64,000 nucleotides of DNA from Eucommia ulmoides (Eukaryota > Streptophyta > Magnoliopsida > Garryales > Eucommiaceae). The DNA lies in the NCBI GenBank assembly GCA_016647705.1, contig CM028330.1, forward strand, positions 50,704,897 through 50,768,896, given 5' to 3'. The notes under the pieces are model-generated. The model saw only the letters and a list, made by a program, of their open reading frames with translations, made no database searches and was not told where the DNA came from. This document shows positions 35,493-47,400 of the stretch, in pieces. Every line of letters starts with the position of its first letter. Position 1 is the stretch's first letter. The translations under genes and the position numbers were made by a program.

Positions 35493-38400
35493 AAACTTTT
35501 CTTTCCCTTTCTCTATCGTGTTCAAAAAAAGAACCAAAACCCTAAATTCGCCACCACATCCTAAACCCTAACTGCACCTACTTAGCAAATCCCACCGTCG
35601 GTACTGCGCAGCCCCGATCCCACTTCACCGCCGGCGTCTTCTGTTCCGACGCTCATTGGTGTCGTCATTTGCTGTTGCGACGATCAACGTCATCTTCGTT
35701 AGATCCGGCGTCCACTGTTCTGACGCTCACCGCCCGTGCTCTGACCATCTTCGTCATCGCCGACGTCGTTCTACCCATCGACGGCCCCGGTCTGTTCGTC
35801 GACGTCGTTCCACCCATCCGAACCAATACAGTGAGTTCCGAACAGTAACTCCCTTCTTCCACCTTTTTTTTTTTACTTTCTGTTTTTCCTTTCTTCCAAT
35901 GTGTAAAAAAAAAAAATGTCCCTTGTTTAAGTTCTACACCTGTTCTTGTTTGTTCGTTTCCTTTGTCCATTTTTGTATAGATGAGCACTAATGTCAATGG
36001 CTCAACCCCAACCGTTAACAACCCGCAAGTCAAATGGGACCAATTATTTAAATTGGCCTAAGGCTGTGAAAATAGCCCTTACCGGACAAGGGAAACGCCA
36101 TCATCTCACAGAATATGCCCCGACAGAAGATGATAAGAAATATTAGGAATGGATTCAAGCTGATGTGCACATTGTAGCGTCGTTGTGGAATTCAATGGAG
36201 TCTCAAGTGGTTGATCTATATACTCATCTAGATACGTGTAAAGCTATATGAGAGTATCTTCGTATGGTGTATTCCAGTAATCTCACCAAAATGTATGATT
36301 CAAGGCACGCAATCCATTACAAATTATTTTACCACATTCAACAGCCTTTATGAGGAGTTAAATAATATTCTACCGATGACTATCGATCTGAAAGAAATAC
36401 AAAAGCAACGTAAGTATATGGCTGTCATAAAGTTCTAAGCTAGATTACGACCAGAATTTAAACTAGTCCGATCTCAGATTCTTTCCAATGCTACTTTCTC
36501 CACTATCACTAAAATGTATTCTCGCGTCATGCGTAGTACTAGCAAGGATAATATTTCTGGCTCAAGTTCATCTGCGCTATCTGAACATTCGGCACTTGTT
36601 ACTCAGATTCCTACACGAGATCGAGGTGATCAACTCAATGGTGGCCGTTGTAGTGGCCCTCGGGGTAGACATAGTGGTCGTGGTCGTAGCTCACATCATT
36701 AGTGCTCCTTTTGTGGAAAGGAAAATCATACTAGAGAAACATGTTGAGATCTAGTAGGCCGTTCACCCAAATTTGCCAATACAGTGACATCTTATCCAAA
36801 TAATCCTACTATTCCAGAATCTCAGGCAGCCAAGGGCATCTCTGATGAGGAATATGCTTAATTCCTTCACCATAAGGCATCTCAGCAAGTATCTCTTCTC
36901 ATTACTTCTTTAACTCAACGAGGTACTTCTACTACTTATCTTTCAATTCGCCCTTCCCCTCCCATGCCCTAGGCCATAGATTTTGCTGTCACTGATCACA
37001 TGTCAGGCACATCTTTCTTATTTACACATATTCACTCATCTACTTCGTTGTCTTCTGTTATAGTTGTTGATGGTTCCACTATCCCTATCCGTGGCATTGG
37101 TACCGTAGAACCCTCACCCTCTTTATCTCTATCATTTGTCTTGTATATTCCTTCGTTTTCTTTTAATTTGATGTCAGTCAGTAAGCTTACTAAACATCTT
37201 AATTGCTTTGTATCATTTTTTTCTGATTCTGTCATTCTCCAGAATTTTAGGACGTGAAAGATGATTAGCACAGGGCGTGAGAAAAATGGCTTTTATTACT
37301 TTGATGACAAGAGTCCTGCTATCCCACCTACTGTATGCCCTGCTATTGCATCCGCTCACCAGATCCATTGTGGCCTCGGTTATCCTTGCCTTGCCAACCT
37401 CAAGTTACTTATTCCTAATTTAAATCATTTGTCTCCATTAGAGCTTGAGTCTTGTCAATTGGGTAAGCATCATCGTATTTCATTTGCTTCCCTAGCTCCT
37501 GTTCGAGCATCGAATCTTTTTAGTTTAGTTCATTCAAATGTTTGAGGTCCTTCTCGTGTTACTTCTACATTAAGTTTTCATTATTTTTGTCACATTTGTG
37601 GATGATTTGTCCAGAGTTACTTGGTTTTATTTAATGAAAGATCGTTCAGAATTATTCTTTATTTTTCGTGCATTTTGTGCTGAAATTAAAATTCAATTTA
37701 ATGTACCAGTGCGTATTCTTCGTAGTAATAATGAAAGATCGTCCATAATTCTTCTCTATTTTTCGGGCATTTTGTGTTGAAATTAAAAATCAATTTAATA
37801 TACCAGTGCGTATTCTTTGTAGTAATAATGCTTGATAATACTTTTCTCAGTCATTTACTTCATTTATGTCACACTCTGATATCTTAGATCAATCTTTTTG
37901 TCCTCACACACCGCAGCAAAATGGAGTTGCTGCGCGTAAAAATCGACATCTCCTAGAAGTGGCCCGTACTCTTCTTTTTTAGATGAACATTCTCAAACAC
38001 TTCTAGGGCGATGCGGTTCTTACAGCTTGCTTTCTAATCAATCGGATGTCGTCCTCTACCCTAAAAGGCAAGGTTCCCCATTCCATTTTTTTTCCTCGTT
38101 CACCCTTGTTTAGTTTACTTTCTCGAATATTTGGGTGTTTGTTTTGTTCATCAGTTGACTCCCAGCAAGGACAAATTAGATCATCGTGCTTTCAAATGTG
38201 TTTTCCTCGGCTATTCTCGCACACAAAAGGGTTATCGATGTTATAGTCCATCATTACGTCGCTCATTTGTGTGTGCAGATGTTACATTCTTTGAATCTAT
38301 CCTTTTACTTTTATGCCCTATCCTCTCGAGATGATCTAGATGTTACACTTCCTTTGCCAAGTGTACCAAACCTGACACTAACTTCCCCTACTCTAGATAC

Positions 38401-41400
38401 TATCTTTCCTATTCGTTCTTCATCCCCTTTGCAAGTATACTCTCGTCTCCAGAAGGTAGGCTCCGCTATCACACCCATCGATTCTGTGTACTCTGATTCT
38501 TCTCCAGCTGACCCATCCATGTCTGATCTAGACATGCCCATTGCTATCTGGAAGGGTAAGCGCACTTTACTAACCATCCTACTTCCAACTTTGTTTCATA
38601 TGCACATCTATCTCCTTCATACCCTTCGTTTGTTGCTTCTCTTTCCTCTGTTTCTATTCCTAAGTCTGTTTTAGAGGCCCTCACTCATCCTGGTTGGGCA
38701 AAAGCAATGGAAGAAGAAATGTTTGTTTTACATCAGAATGGCACTTGGGATCTCGTCTTGTTTCCGCCAAACAAAACAATAGTTAGATGTAAATAGGTGT
38801 ACACCGTCAAAGTTCATCCGAATGGCACCACTGATCGACTCAAGGCTTGCTTAGTTGCCAAAGGCTATACTCAGGTATACGGTCTTGATTACTTTGAGAC
38901 ATTTTCTCCCGTTGCCAAGCTCGCTTTTATTTGTTTGTTCATCTCTCTGGCTGTCACTTTTCGTTGGCCATTACATCAGCTCATAGTTGTCAAAGCCGCG
39001 CCTCGGCGCACGCCCAGGCGCAAGGCGCCTCAAGTTACAGAACCTGCGTGATATGATCCAAACAATAGCTATAAATTTTATTGAAGAAAATAAAGATAAC
39101 AAAGACAAATCTCAGCTTTCGAGTGGCTTGGATCTCTCCCAAAATGAGTAGAACCTCATTCAATACAATTTTCCCCTCCCACTGCACTTACCTTAATCGC
39201 CCTTTTATAACCTTCTCACCCATCCTACTCCTAACCAACTCTAAAACAGATTCTATAACAAACAGCATAACAAAATAACAACCCTATTTTCAATTACCCA
39301 ATTTACCTCTCCTTCTAGAACCTGGGGCCTAACATTACCTACCGCCCAAACATTCACCTTGTCCTCAATGTGAAATTCAGGAAATGAAGTTTTATTATTT
39401 TTTTATCATTTGGCCGCTTTCCGGGATCCCACACCATTCTTTTAAACTGACCCCGGTGATTTTTGTGAGCTTGAGCAGTGCACTGGAATTTTTCTTCTAT
39501 CTTCTGGCCCGGCCCAGTTGGTAAATAAATTTTTTTCTCTAATTTTTGGGCCAAATCTAAGTTGTTGGGTTGGAAAGAATTATTGGGCTTATCCACGATG
39601 ATGGGCTTGATGGAGATGTTGGTTTTGAAAGATTGGGCTACCATAAGGTTTTCCTTTATTTTCTGGCCCACGTTGCAAGGCTCCAGACTATTTGGCAAAG
39701 CAAAATAGGGATGCTTAAATTTTCTTAACTCAGCCCGTAGTTGCAACCCATTGTCCAAAGTACCTAGGATTACTGCACCCAAATCTCTAACCGTCAGCGC
39801 CGAAATGGTTGCCAAAAAATCGAGAATATCACCCACTTCGAGCTGGTCTTGATCCCATCCGCCGAGGGCAGATTTGAAGACGTCGATAGATCCTTCGCTG
39901 CGCCAAAACAGGTGGTTCTCCACCTCCAGAATCTTTGTCTTCACCATATGAGTCCTTGCGTTCTAGTTAGATAATAACGGCGACGAGTCATCGGCATTGT
40001 TGTCGTCGTCTGGCATGGTTGTCACAGCGGTTTCTTTCAATCTCTTCATTTGTGAAAATGTCGGTCCTAATTTCGAATTTCAGTCCCTTAACAGAAGCAT
40101 CAAAGGGCACCTCATTCAATTTCGCCATCTTCGTCTCAATCAAATCCTCTTCAAAATCGTTGATTCTCCTCGCGATCAAATCTTCGTCAACTCTCATCAC
40201 GATTAAAGAAGGAGATGAGAGCTCTTTCCGAAATCAGAACGCATGGCGTGAACAATGAAGATTGTTGTTGCCGTCAGCTGCTTGTGATTCTCCCACTATC
40301 GATTTGAGAACCATGGCCTCCGGCACTCTACCAACCGGCAACGGCAAAGCGATTCGAGCTGAGTCTTCATAGTACTTGAAGAGCTGGTCCAGTTTCTTAT
40401 TCATATTCTGTATTTCCTCCTTCAAGGAACCGACGACTTCCTCCAGCGCATTCATACGCTTGGTTGCCATTCTACCCAGGTATCAAATTGCTCTGATACC
40501 AAATGATATAATCCAAACAGTAGCTATAAATTTTATTGAAGAAAAGAAAGATAACAAAGACAGATCCCAGCTTTCGAGAGGCTTGGGTCTCTCCCAAAAT
40601 GAGTAGAACCTCATTCAATACAATTTTCCCCTCCCACTGCACTGACCTTCTCACCCATCCAACTCCTAACCAACTCTAAAATAGATTCTATAACAAATAG
40701 TATAACAAAATAACAACCCTATTTTCAATTACCTAATTTACCCCTTCTTCTAGAACCTGGGGCCTAACACTGCGCTTCGCTCAGGTCTAGGCAATGCATG
40801 TACAAGAAGCGATCGCTTTTACCGCCTCGGCGAGAGTCGCGACCGTCGCCTGAGGCGCACCTATGGTGGACAAGTCGTTTTTTTCCATCGTGGCCTTGAT
40901 TGACTCTCGAATTAGCCGTAGTGGCCTTAGCCCAAGTCCCCAATAAAACCCAGATCCCTTACCTGAGCACAATCGGCCTCACACAACCGAATTAGCCCCA
41001 TCACACTTCACCTTCGATTTCATCTCCTCAGTTCGTCGCTTATTATTGTTGCTGCTCCGATTGTTGCTGCTTCGATTTCCTTCGCTGCTCGTCGTTTGCT
41101 CTCTGCTCAGCGGTAATCATTTATTTATTTTACTTAATTATTTATTTAATTATTTATTTTTTATTTGTTTTATTTATATAATTACTTAATTAGTTATTTT
41201 ATTTATTTTTATTATTATTTGTCTGTTTGTTTCCTGATTAATCTGTAAAATTTGTTCTAATTTTTCTGTTTCTGTTTTTTTATGATCTATGTTTACGTTT
41301 ATATTAATTGTTTATAAAATAATTGTTTAATTATTTATTTAGTTTATTTTTGTTATTATTTGTTCGTTTAATTGTTTGTTAGGAGTTAGGACAAATCAAA

Positions 41401-44400
41401 TGGCTAATGAATAATCAAGGGACCTCGCGTGGAGCCATGCGTATTTGGCGAATCCACAAGACAAAAATACGGTCACATGCAATTTTTGTAAAAAAGTGAC
41501 GAAATGAGGTATATATCGGGCTAAACAACACATTGTTGGTGGATATAGAAATGTCACCGCTTGCAAAAAATGTTCGTCTCATGTGAGAGATGAAATCCGA
41601 GACTACATGTCCAAGAAGAAGAAGGAAAAAGATCAAGTTAATTTGCTTCCGGATTTTGATGACTACGAGGTCAGAAGTGAGGATGAGGATAAGGATGATG
41701 TTCGAGATGTGACATCCCTGAAAAGACACACACTTTCAAGCACATTTGTTCCAAAAAGGCCAAAGCAAACAGGACCTTTGGATTTGTATTACATTCCCGA
41801 TCCAGAAACAGTTGTGAAAAAACCGAAAGGGGAAAGGGAAGCAAACTAAGTTGGATGATAATAATCCTGCGAAGAAAGAGTTAAGGTCCAGAGCATGTAC
41901 ACTTATTGCGAGATGGATGTACGATGCGGGAATTTCATTTAATGCAGTCAAATATAATAGTTTTCAAGCGATGATTGAGGGTGTCGGACAATATGGTCCT
42001 GGTATGAAAGCGCCATCATACCATGAGGTTAGAGTTCCTCTATTAAAGAAGGAAGGCAGAAGACAAACGAAATACTTGAAAAGCACACAGAGGAACGTGA
42101 AACTAATGGATGCTCGATTATGGCGGGTGGTTGGAAAGACAAGCGAGAGAAGACTCTCATTAATTTCTTGGTTAATAGTCCTCGAGGAAGTGTTTTTATT
42201 GAATCCGTTGATGCTTCCGCTTATGTGAAGACTGGAGAGAAGATGTTTGAGCTACTTATTTCTAAATGGTTACATTTATAACCGCCCCAGTGTAGTTAAC
42301 AAGATGAGAAGATTCACTCATCAAAAGAATTGCAAAAGCTAGCTAAAACTCGATTTGCTACCCCTTTTATCACGTTGTCTAGACTTCATCAACAAAGGAA
42401 TAAGTTGAGGAAGATGTTCATTTCGGATGAATGGACCACTAGCAAATAGGCGAAGGAGCAACAAGGTAAAAGGGCAAAAGACATTATACTAATGACGACC
42501 TTTTGGCATAATGTCGTTTTAGTCTTAAGGTATCAGGCCCTCTTGTTCGAGTGCTTCATTTGGTTGATGGGGAGAGAAAACCCCAAATGGGATATATTTA
42601 TGAGGCTATGGAAAGAGCCAAAGAAGCCATTGCTAACGCATTCAAAGAGGACGACGAGGAGTATAGTGCAATTTTTGAAATTATCGATCGTTGATGGAAT
42701 ATCCAACTTCATCGTCCTTTGCATGCAGCTGGTCACTTTCTGAATCCGGAATACTTTCATGGAAACAGAAACATTCCTCAAGACGAGGAAGTTATAAAAG
42801 GCTTCTATGATTGTCTTCTGAGGTTGGTTCCAACTGTTGCTGCACAAGATAAAATTTCGGTGGAATTGGACAAGTACAAGAAATCCAAAGGCCTCTTTAG
42901 GATGCCTATGGCCGTCAGACATAGGGGCACAAAGGCAACTGGTAAATTTTTTGTTTTAATTTTTGTTGTCTTATTGCTTTAATTTAATGATTCTTAATTA
43001 GTAATTATATTTTACAGTCGACTGGTAGACCTCATACGATGGTTCAACACCTAACTTGCAAGCGTTTGCAGTAAAAAACCTTAGTCTTACATGTAGTGCA
43101 TTCGGTTGCGAAAGAAATTGGAGTGTTTTTTAACATGTAAGTGTTTTTATTATAGTTAATTTGAATTTATTTAAAAGTTATCAAATATAATCCACTTAAA
43201 TAATGATCTTTTGATCTATTGCACATAAATTATTGTAGATTCACAGCAAGAAGAGAGAAATAGGTTAGCGCAAATGCGATTAAATGATTTGGTGTTTGTG
43301 AAATATAATAGAACATTGATTCGTCGATATCAAGCACGCCACATCATTGATCCTATCTCATTGACTGATATTGATGATAACAATGAGTGATTAATTGGTC
43401 GAGTTGATGGAGCTTCTGATAGAGAGCTCGATGATGAGTATGTGCATGATGAAGAAGATAGATTGACATGGACAAATGTAGCTACTGCTGCTAGAGTAGA
43501 AGAGAGTCGATATAATTCTAGATCGAAATCGACTCCAAGGGTAAATGCTAGAAATAAGCAAGTAGCAAGTTCTTCTACTCCAACAGTCCAATTAGATGAG
43601 GAAGAAGCAAATTCAGAAGAGACTGAAGAAGAAGAGTGCGAGTGGGAGAATCACGGGTCCAATGGTGAAGATGTAGACGACTTTACTTTGGTGGTTGATG
43701 ACAATGATATGATATTTGATTATTTAGATTTTGATTGATTGTATTTTTGTTTGCTCTTTGTTTGTGTATGTTTAAAAACTTCCATTTGGAGTTCCTGGCT
43801 ACTTGCGAGTGTATTTTATATTTTATATTTTATAATTGGAATTTGGTCATAGTTTTACTTCTTGATTTTAGATTTGCAATATATTAGTGATATATATTAT
43901 TTTTTATTTTTTTTTAAATGTCGTGCGCCTGGTGTCGCTCAGGCTAGCGCCTCGCCGTGCACCTAGGCTCCAGGACACCTTGTGCGCCTCGGTGCGCCTA
44001 GAGCCTTTAACAACTATGCATCAGCTCGATATCAAAAATATTTTCTTAAATGGCGATCTGACTGAGGAAGTATATATGGAGCAACCTCCTGGGTTTGTTG
44101 CTCAGAGGAGTCTGATTTGGTATGTCGTTTGAAGAAATCTATTTATGGCCTCAAACAGTCTCCTAGAGTATGGTTTGGAAGATTTAGTGAAATCGTCACT
44201 GAATTTGGTCTTCGACGTTGTGGAGTCGATCATTCCATCTTCTACAGGCATAATAAAATCGGGAGAATATTGTTGATTGTGTATGTGGATGATATCGTGA
44301 TTAACGGGGATGAGAACGGTGGTATTCAAGAACTCAAAAAAAAATTTGCATAGTAAGTTCCAAACCAAAAATTTGGGTCACGTAAAGTATTTCTTAAGAA

Positions 44401-47400
44401 TTGAAGTTGCCCGATCAAGTCAAAGCATTTACTTGTCTCAGAGAAAATATGTCCTTGACCTACTGAGTGAAACAGAAATGCTAGGAGCTAAACCGATTGA
44501 CTCGCCTATGGATCCAAATATCAAATTGTTGTCAGATCAGGATGTACCACTGAAAGATTCATCGCAATATAGACGGTTAGTTGGGAAGTTGAACTACTTA
44601 ACAGTTACCAGGCTAGATATCTCTTTGTTGTTAGTGTTATCAATTAGTTCTTGGATCGTCCAATGACTTATCACTAGGATGCAGTGATCTGTATTCTTCG
44701 ATATCTGAAAAGTGCTCCTGGTTATGATTTACTATATCAAAATTTCAGTCATACTCAAATAAAGGGCTACACAGATGCAGACTGAGCCTAATCACCCTTG
44801 GATAAGAAGTTTACTACTAGATATTGTGTGTTTGTTGGGAGTAACCTTATCCCTTCGAAGAGTAAAAAGCAGACGGTAGTGAAAGAACTTGGATTTGAAC
44901 ACTCTTCACCAATGGACCTGGTATATGATAATCAAGTAGCACTTCACATTGCATCCAACCCAGTCTTTCATGAGAGAACAAAACATATTGAAGTTGACTA
45001 TCACTTTATTCGAGAAAAATTGTTGCAGAGTCAGATTGAGGCTAAACGTGTAAATTCAGTTGATCAGTTAGCTGATATATTTACTAAACCGTCGTGGAAT
45101 TCAAGGATAAAGTACATTTGTAAAGGGTATTTACGTCTTTCCTGTATTATTTAGGATTTCCTGTACGGTTTAGGGTTTGTTGTATGGTTTCCTAATTCAT
45201 ATTATAAATAGTGGGAGAGGCTAACACAATGAAAAAGTCCGTCTCATTCTTTTTCTACTCTTCTTTTACTTTAACTGTAAGAACTAAAAAATATATCAGA
45301 AAGAAGTTGGTAAGGATTGAAAAATAAGTTGTTCTATAAATAGGATAAAAAATTTAAAACGATAAGAAAAAGACTATATATTATAATAAAAAAATAAAAA
45401 TAAAAACTACTAAAAATTACCTCGAGTCATCGTCCAACAGGAATGAACTGCTGACAGCATTGTTGGAGTCCTCCGTCATCAAAACTCGCATACTAGAAAT
45501 GACCTGTAGTACCAAGAAGGTTAAAAATGGAAATTTGATACACACCAGAATGAATTGATCAGCAAAATATTGGAATCACTCAGATGAGTACAAATTTAAC
45601 TTACCTCTGACGACACGCTGTGGGTGCCATATTTGTCGTCCCAATACATTGTGCTGATCCTGTATAATTGTTGTATGCTGAGTACCTATGTAGAATCATT
45701 AAGGAAAAGTTGAAGTAAGAGTGAAATTGACAGTAAATTTGAAGAATTAAGGAAGCTAAAATGTGAATAACATAGTTAAAGGAAAGTTACTCACAGGGCA
45801 AAGCTCGTTTGTTATTTCAGTCAATATCTTCTTGGGCTTTTGGTGTATAACCTGTACAGAGATTGAGAAAATAATGCAAGCGAGCAAATTACCAAATCGT
45901 TATAATGTATCTATACAAGACTATTAGACTAGGTGTTTGATAGAATTCTACAAAACTGCAATAAGACCACCGATTTTGTATGATTTAGAATGTTGAGCAG
46001 TGAACAAGAAGCATGTCTAAAAAATTAGTGTAACAGAAATGAGGATATTACGGTAGATGAGGGGTAAGACGAGAATAGATAAAATTAAGAATGAAACTAT
46101 TAGAGAGAATTTAGGAATAGCACCCATCCAAAAGAAGATGAGAGAAAACCCTTTACGATGATTTAGATGTGTGTATAGAAGACCCCTAAAAGCACTAGTG
46201 AGAAATGCGATTTAGTTCAAGTACGGGGACTACTCTAGAGAGAGATAAAACTAAGAAGGCTTGGGACGAGACTATTAGAATTGATTTGATGACGTTAAAC
46301 ATGACCGAGGAGATGGCCCTTGATCGATTACTATGGAGCAAACGGATTTATGTAGCCGACCCTACTTAACTATGGGATAAAGGCCTAGTTGTTGTTGGTT
46401 GTTATTAAGTAAGAGCCAACTTACTCAAATTTTTGAACAATATTTAAGCGATCCTTCAAATTTTAAGTTGTAATCTCATTTTCTTTTTATCAAACACGAT
46501 TAATGCAATACGTACTTACCGTATTCAATTTTAAATGTTTAATTGTTGTTGAAGGGTGCGTTAACAATTGTGTTATTAGACAAACCCAAATCTTACCAGG
46601 AATCCAACGGCTTGTCTAATATGCTTCAATTCATCCCAAGCTGAGCCAGCATACTGAAGACAACAAAGACTAGATGTTAGGCAAAGAAAACAAGGTTATT
46701 GCAGTGAACGGCAGCAAATCAGTCAGATAGTGCTTACTTCCTCAGTTGCATAGCAACACCACTGTTCTAATTCAGCCAATCCCGATTTTACGTACTCCCC
46801 ATTACTGAATGAGCAACACTCACGTCGCAAGAGAAGACTGTAATAACGGGAAAAATGGTTAGGTGAGGTTTGTTATAAAAGAATTAGTAGGTAATATGGA
46901 TGAATTTTGTATAAAGATTCGAAAGTTGACATCATTTGCTAACTATTTTTTTAAGTACTTTTATAATCAAAAAAAGTTAGGGACAGCCTAGTGCACGAAG
47001 GATCCCGCCATTGCGGGGTTTAGAGACGGTCAGATCTACACAACCTTACCGCTGTATACAAAGAAAATGTTTTCAAGATTTGAACCTGAGATCTCCAGGT
47101 CACAATGAAGCAATATTACCATTGTACTCAAGGTTCACCCTCTTATAATCAAAAAAGTTAATTGAACAAAAAAGTAATTTTACTTAAAAGCAAAAGAAAA
47201 AATCAATAGTGTTGTTGATAAAGTAGCAATAATATCTCAGTATTATCTAAGGCTCCATTTGGCAAGATGGAATTAAAATCAAGTGATTTAAGCATTTTCA
47301 TTGCAATAAAAATATTATGCATCAAAGTAAATAGTATTAAATGGGAGTAGGGGATTCTAAACGCAAGTTTGGAGGGAAAAAACTACCATAAGATCTTAGT

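Larger units (their letters stand above)
39049..40769 (-). mobile_element. small LTR retrotransposon (fossil) inside the hAT
   Basis: LTRs at 39049-39334 and 40504-40769 start tgttaggccc and end atcatatca/attatatca on the minus strand. The target duplication ctgcg is exact (39044-39048 and 40770-40774). The minus-strand primer site TGGTATCAGAGC lies just inside at about 40492-40503. The interior (1.17 kb) has only gag-like minus-strand frames: 40470-40234 starting [19 protein letters not shown], and 39947-39354 with an unrecognised charged protein. No pol is present, so it is non-autonomous (TRIM/LARD-like). The LTRs differ at about 15 sites plus one 20 bp indel, so it is relatively young. 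It may carry a few breaks. Confidence 0.88.
38982..44018 (+). mobile_element. hAT-superfamily DNA transposon, with a nested LTR element
   Basis: Ends are inverted: left catagttgtcaaagcc, right (reversed) catagttgttaaaggc. The 8 bp duplication catcagct (38974-38981 and 44019-44026) is exact and lies in the copia RT. Length is 5,037 bp, of which 1,726 bp is a later LTR element with its duplication. Both subterminal regions are packed with gcgcc/ggcgc motifs (38998-39036, 40775-40860 and 43920-44005). A transposase gene (41400-43738) lies in the centre, decayed. Confidence 0.93.
35241..45276 (+). mobile_element. Ty1/copia retrotransposon (Ale/RE1-like), fossil, with a nested hAT
   Basis: It has short LTRs (35241-35399 and 45119-45276), a tRNA-Met type primer site at 35400, and in plus-strand order gag with a CCHC knuckle (about 35980-36745), protease (36985-37255), GAG-pre-integrase (37260-37500), integrase (37550-38300), RT (38690 to 38981 resuming at 44027) and RNase H (about 44570-45100). 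The flanks gtaaa and gtaag differ at one base and are probably the target duplication. Without the 5.0 kb hAT the element is about 5.0 kb, normal for the family. It is broken, with well over ten breaks. It lies in the last intron of the myosin gene in antisense. Confidence 0.92.

Noticed and set aside
35656-36033. Overlapping frames on both strands near the 5' LTR of the copia element
   Set aside because: They cover the leader and gag start of the retroelement; the arginine-rich look comes from a GC-rich cgtcg/ccgacg run.
39354-40470. Considered as a host gene on the minus strand
   Set aside because: It is bounded by direct repeats with a primer site and an exact ctgcg duplication, so it belongs to the small LTR element.
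41400-43738. Considered as an active hAT transposase
   Set aside because: Several stops and frame changes are visible, so it is decayed.
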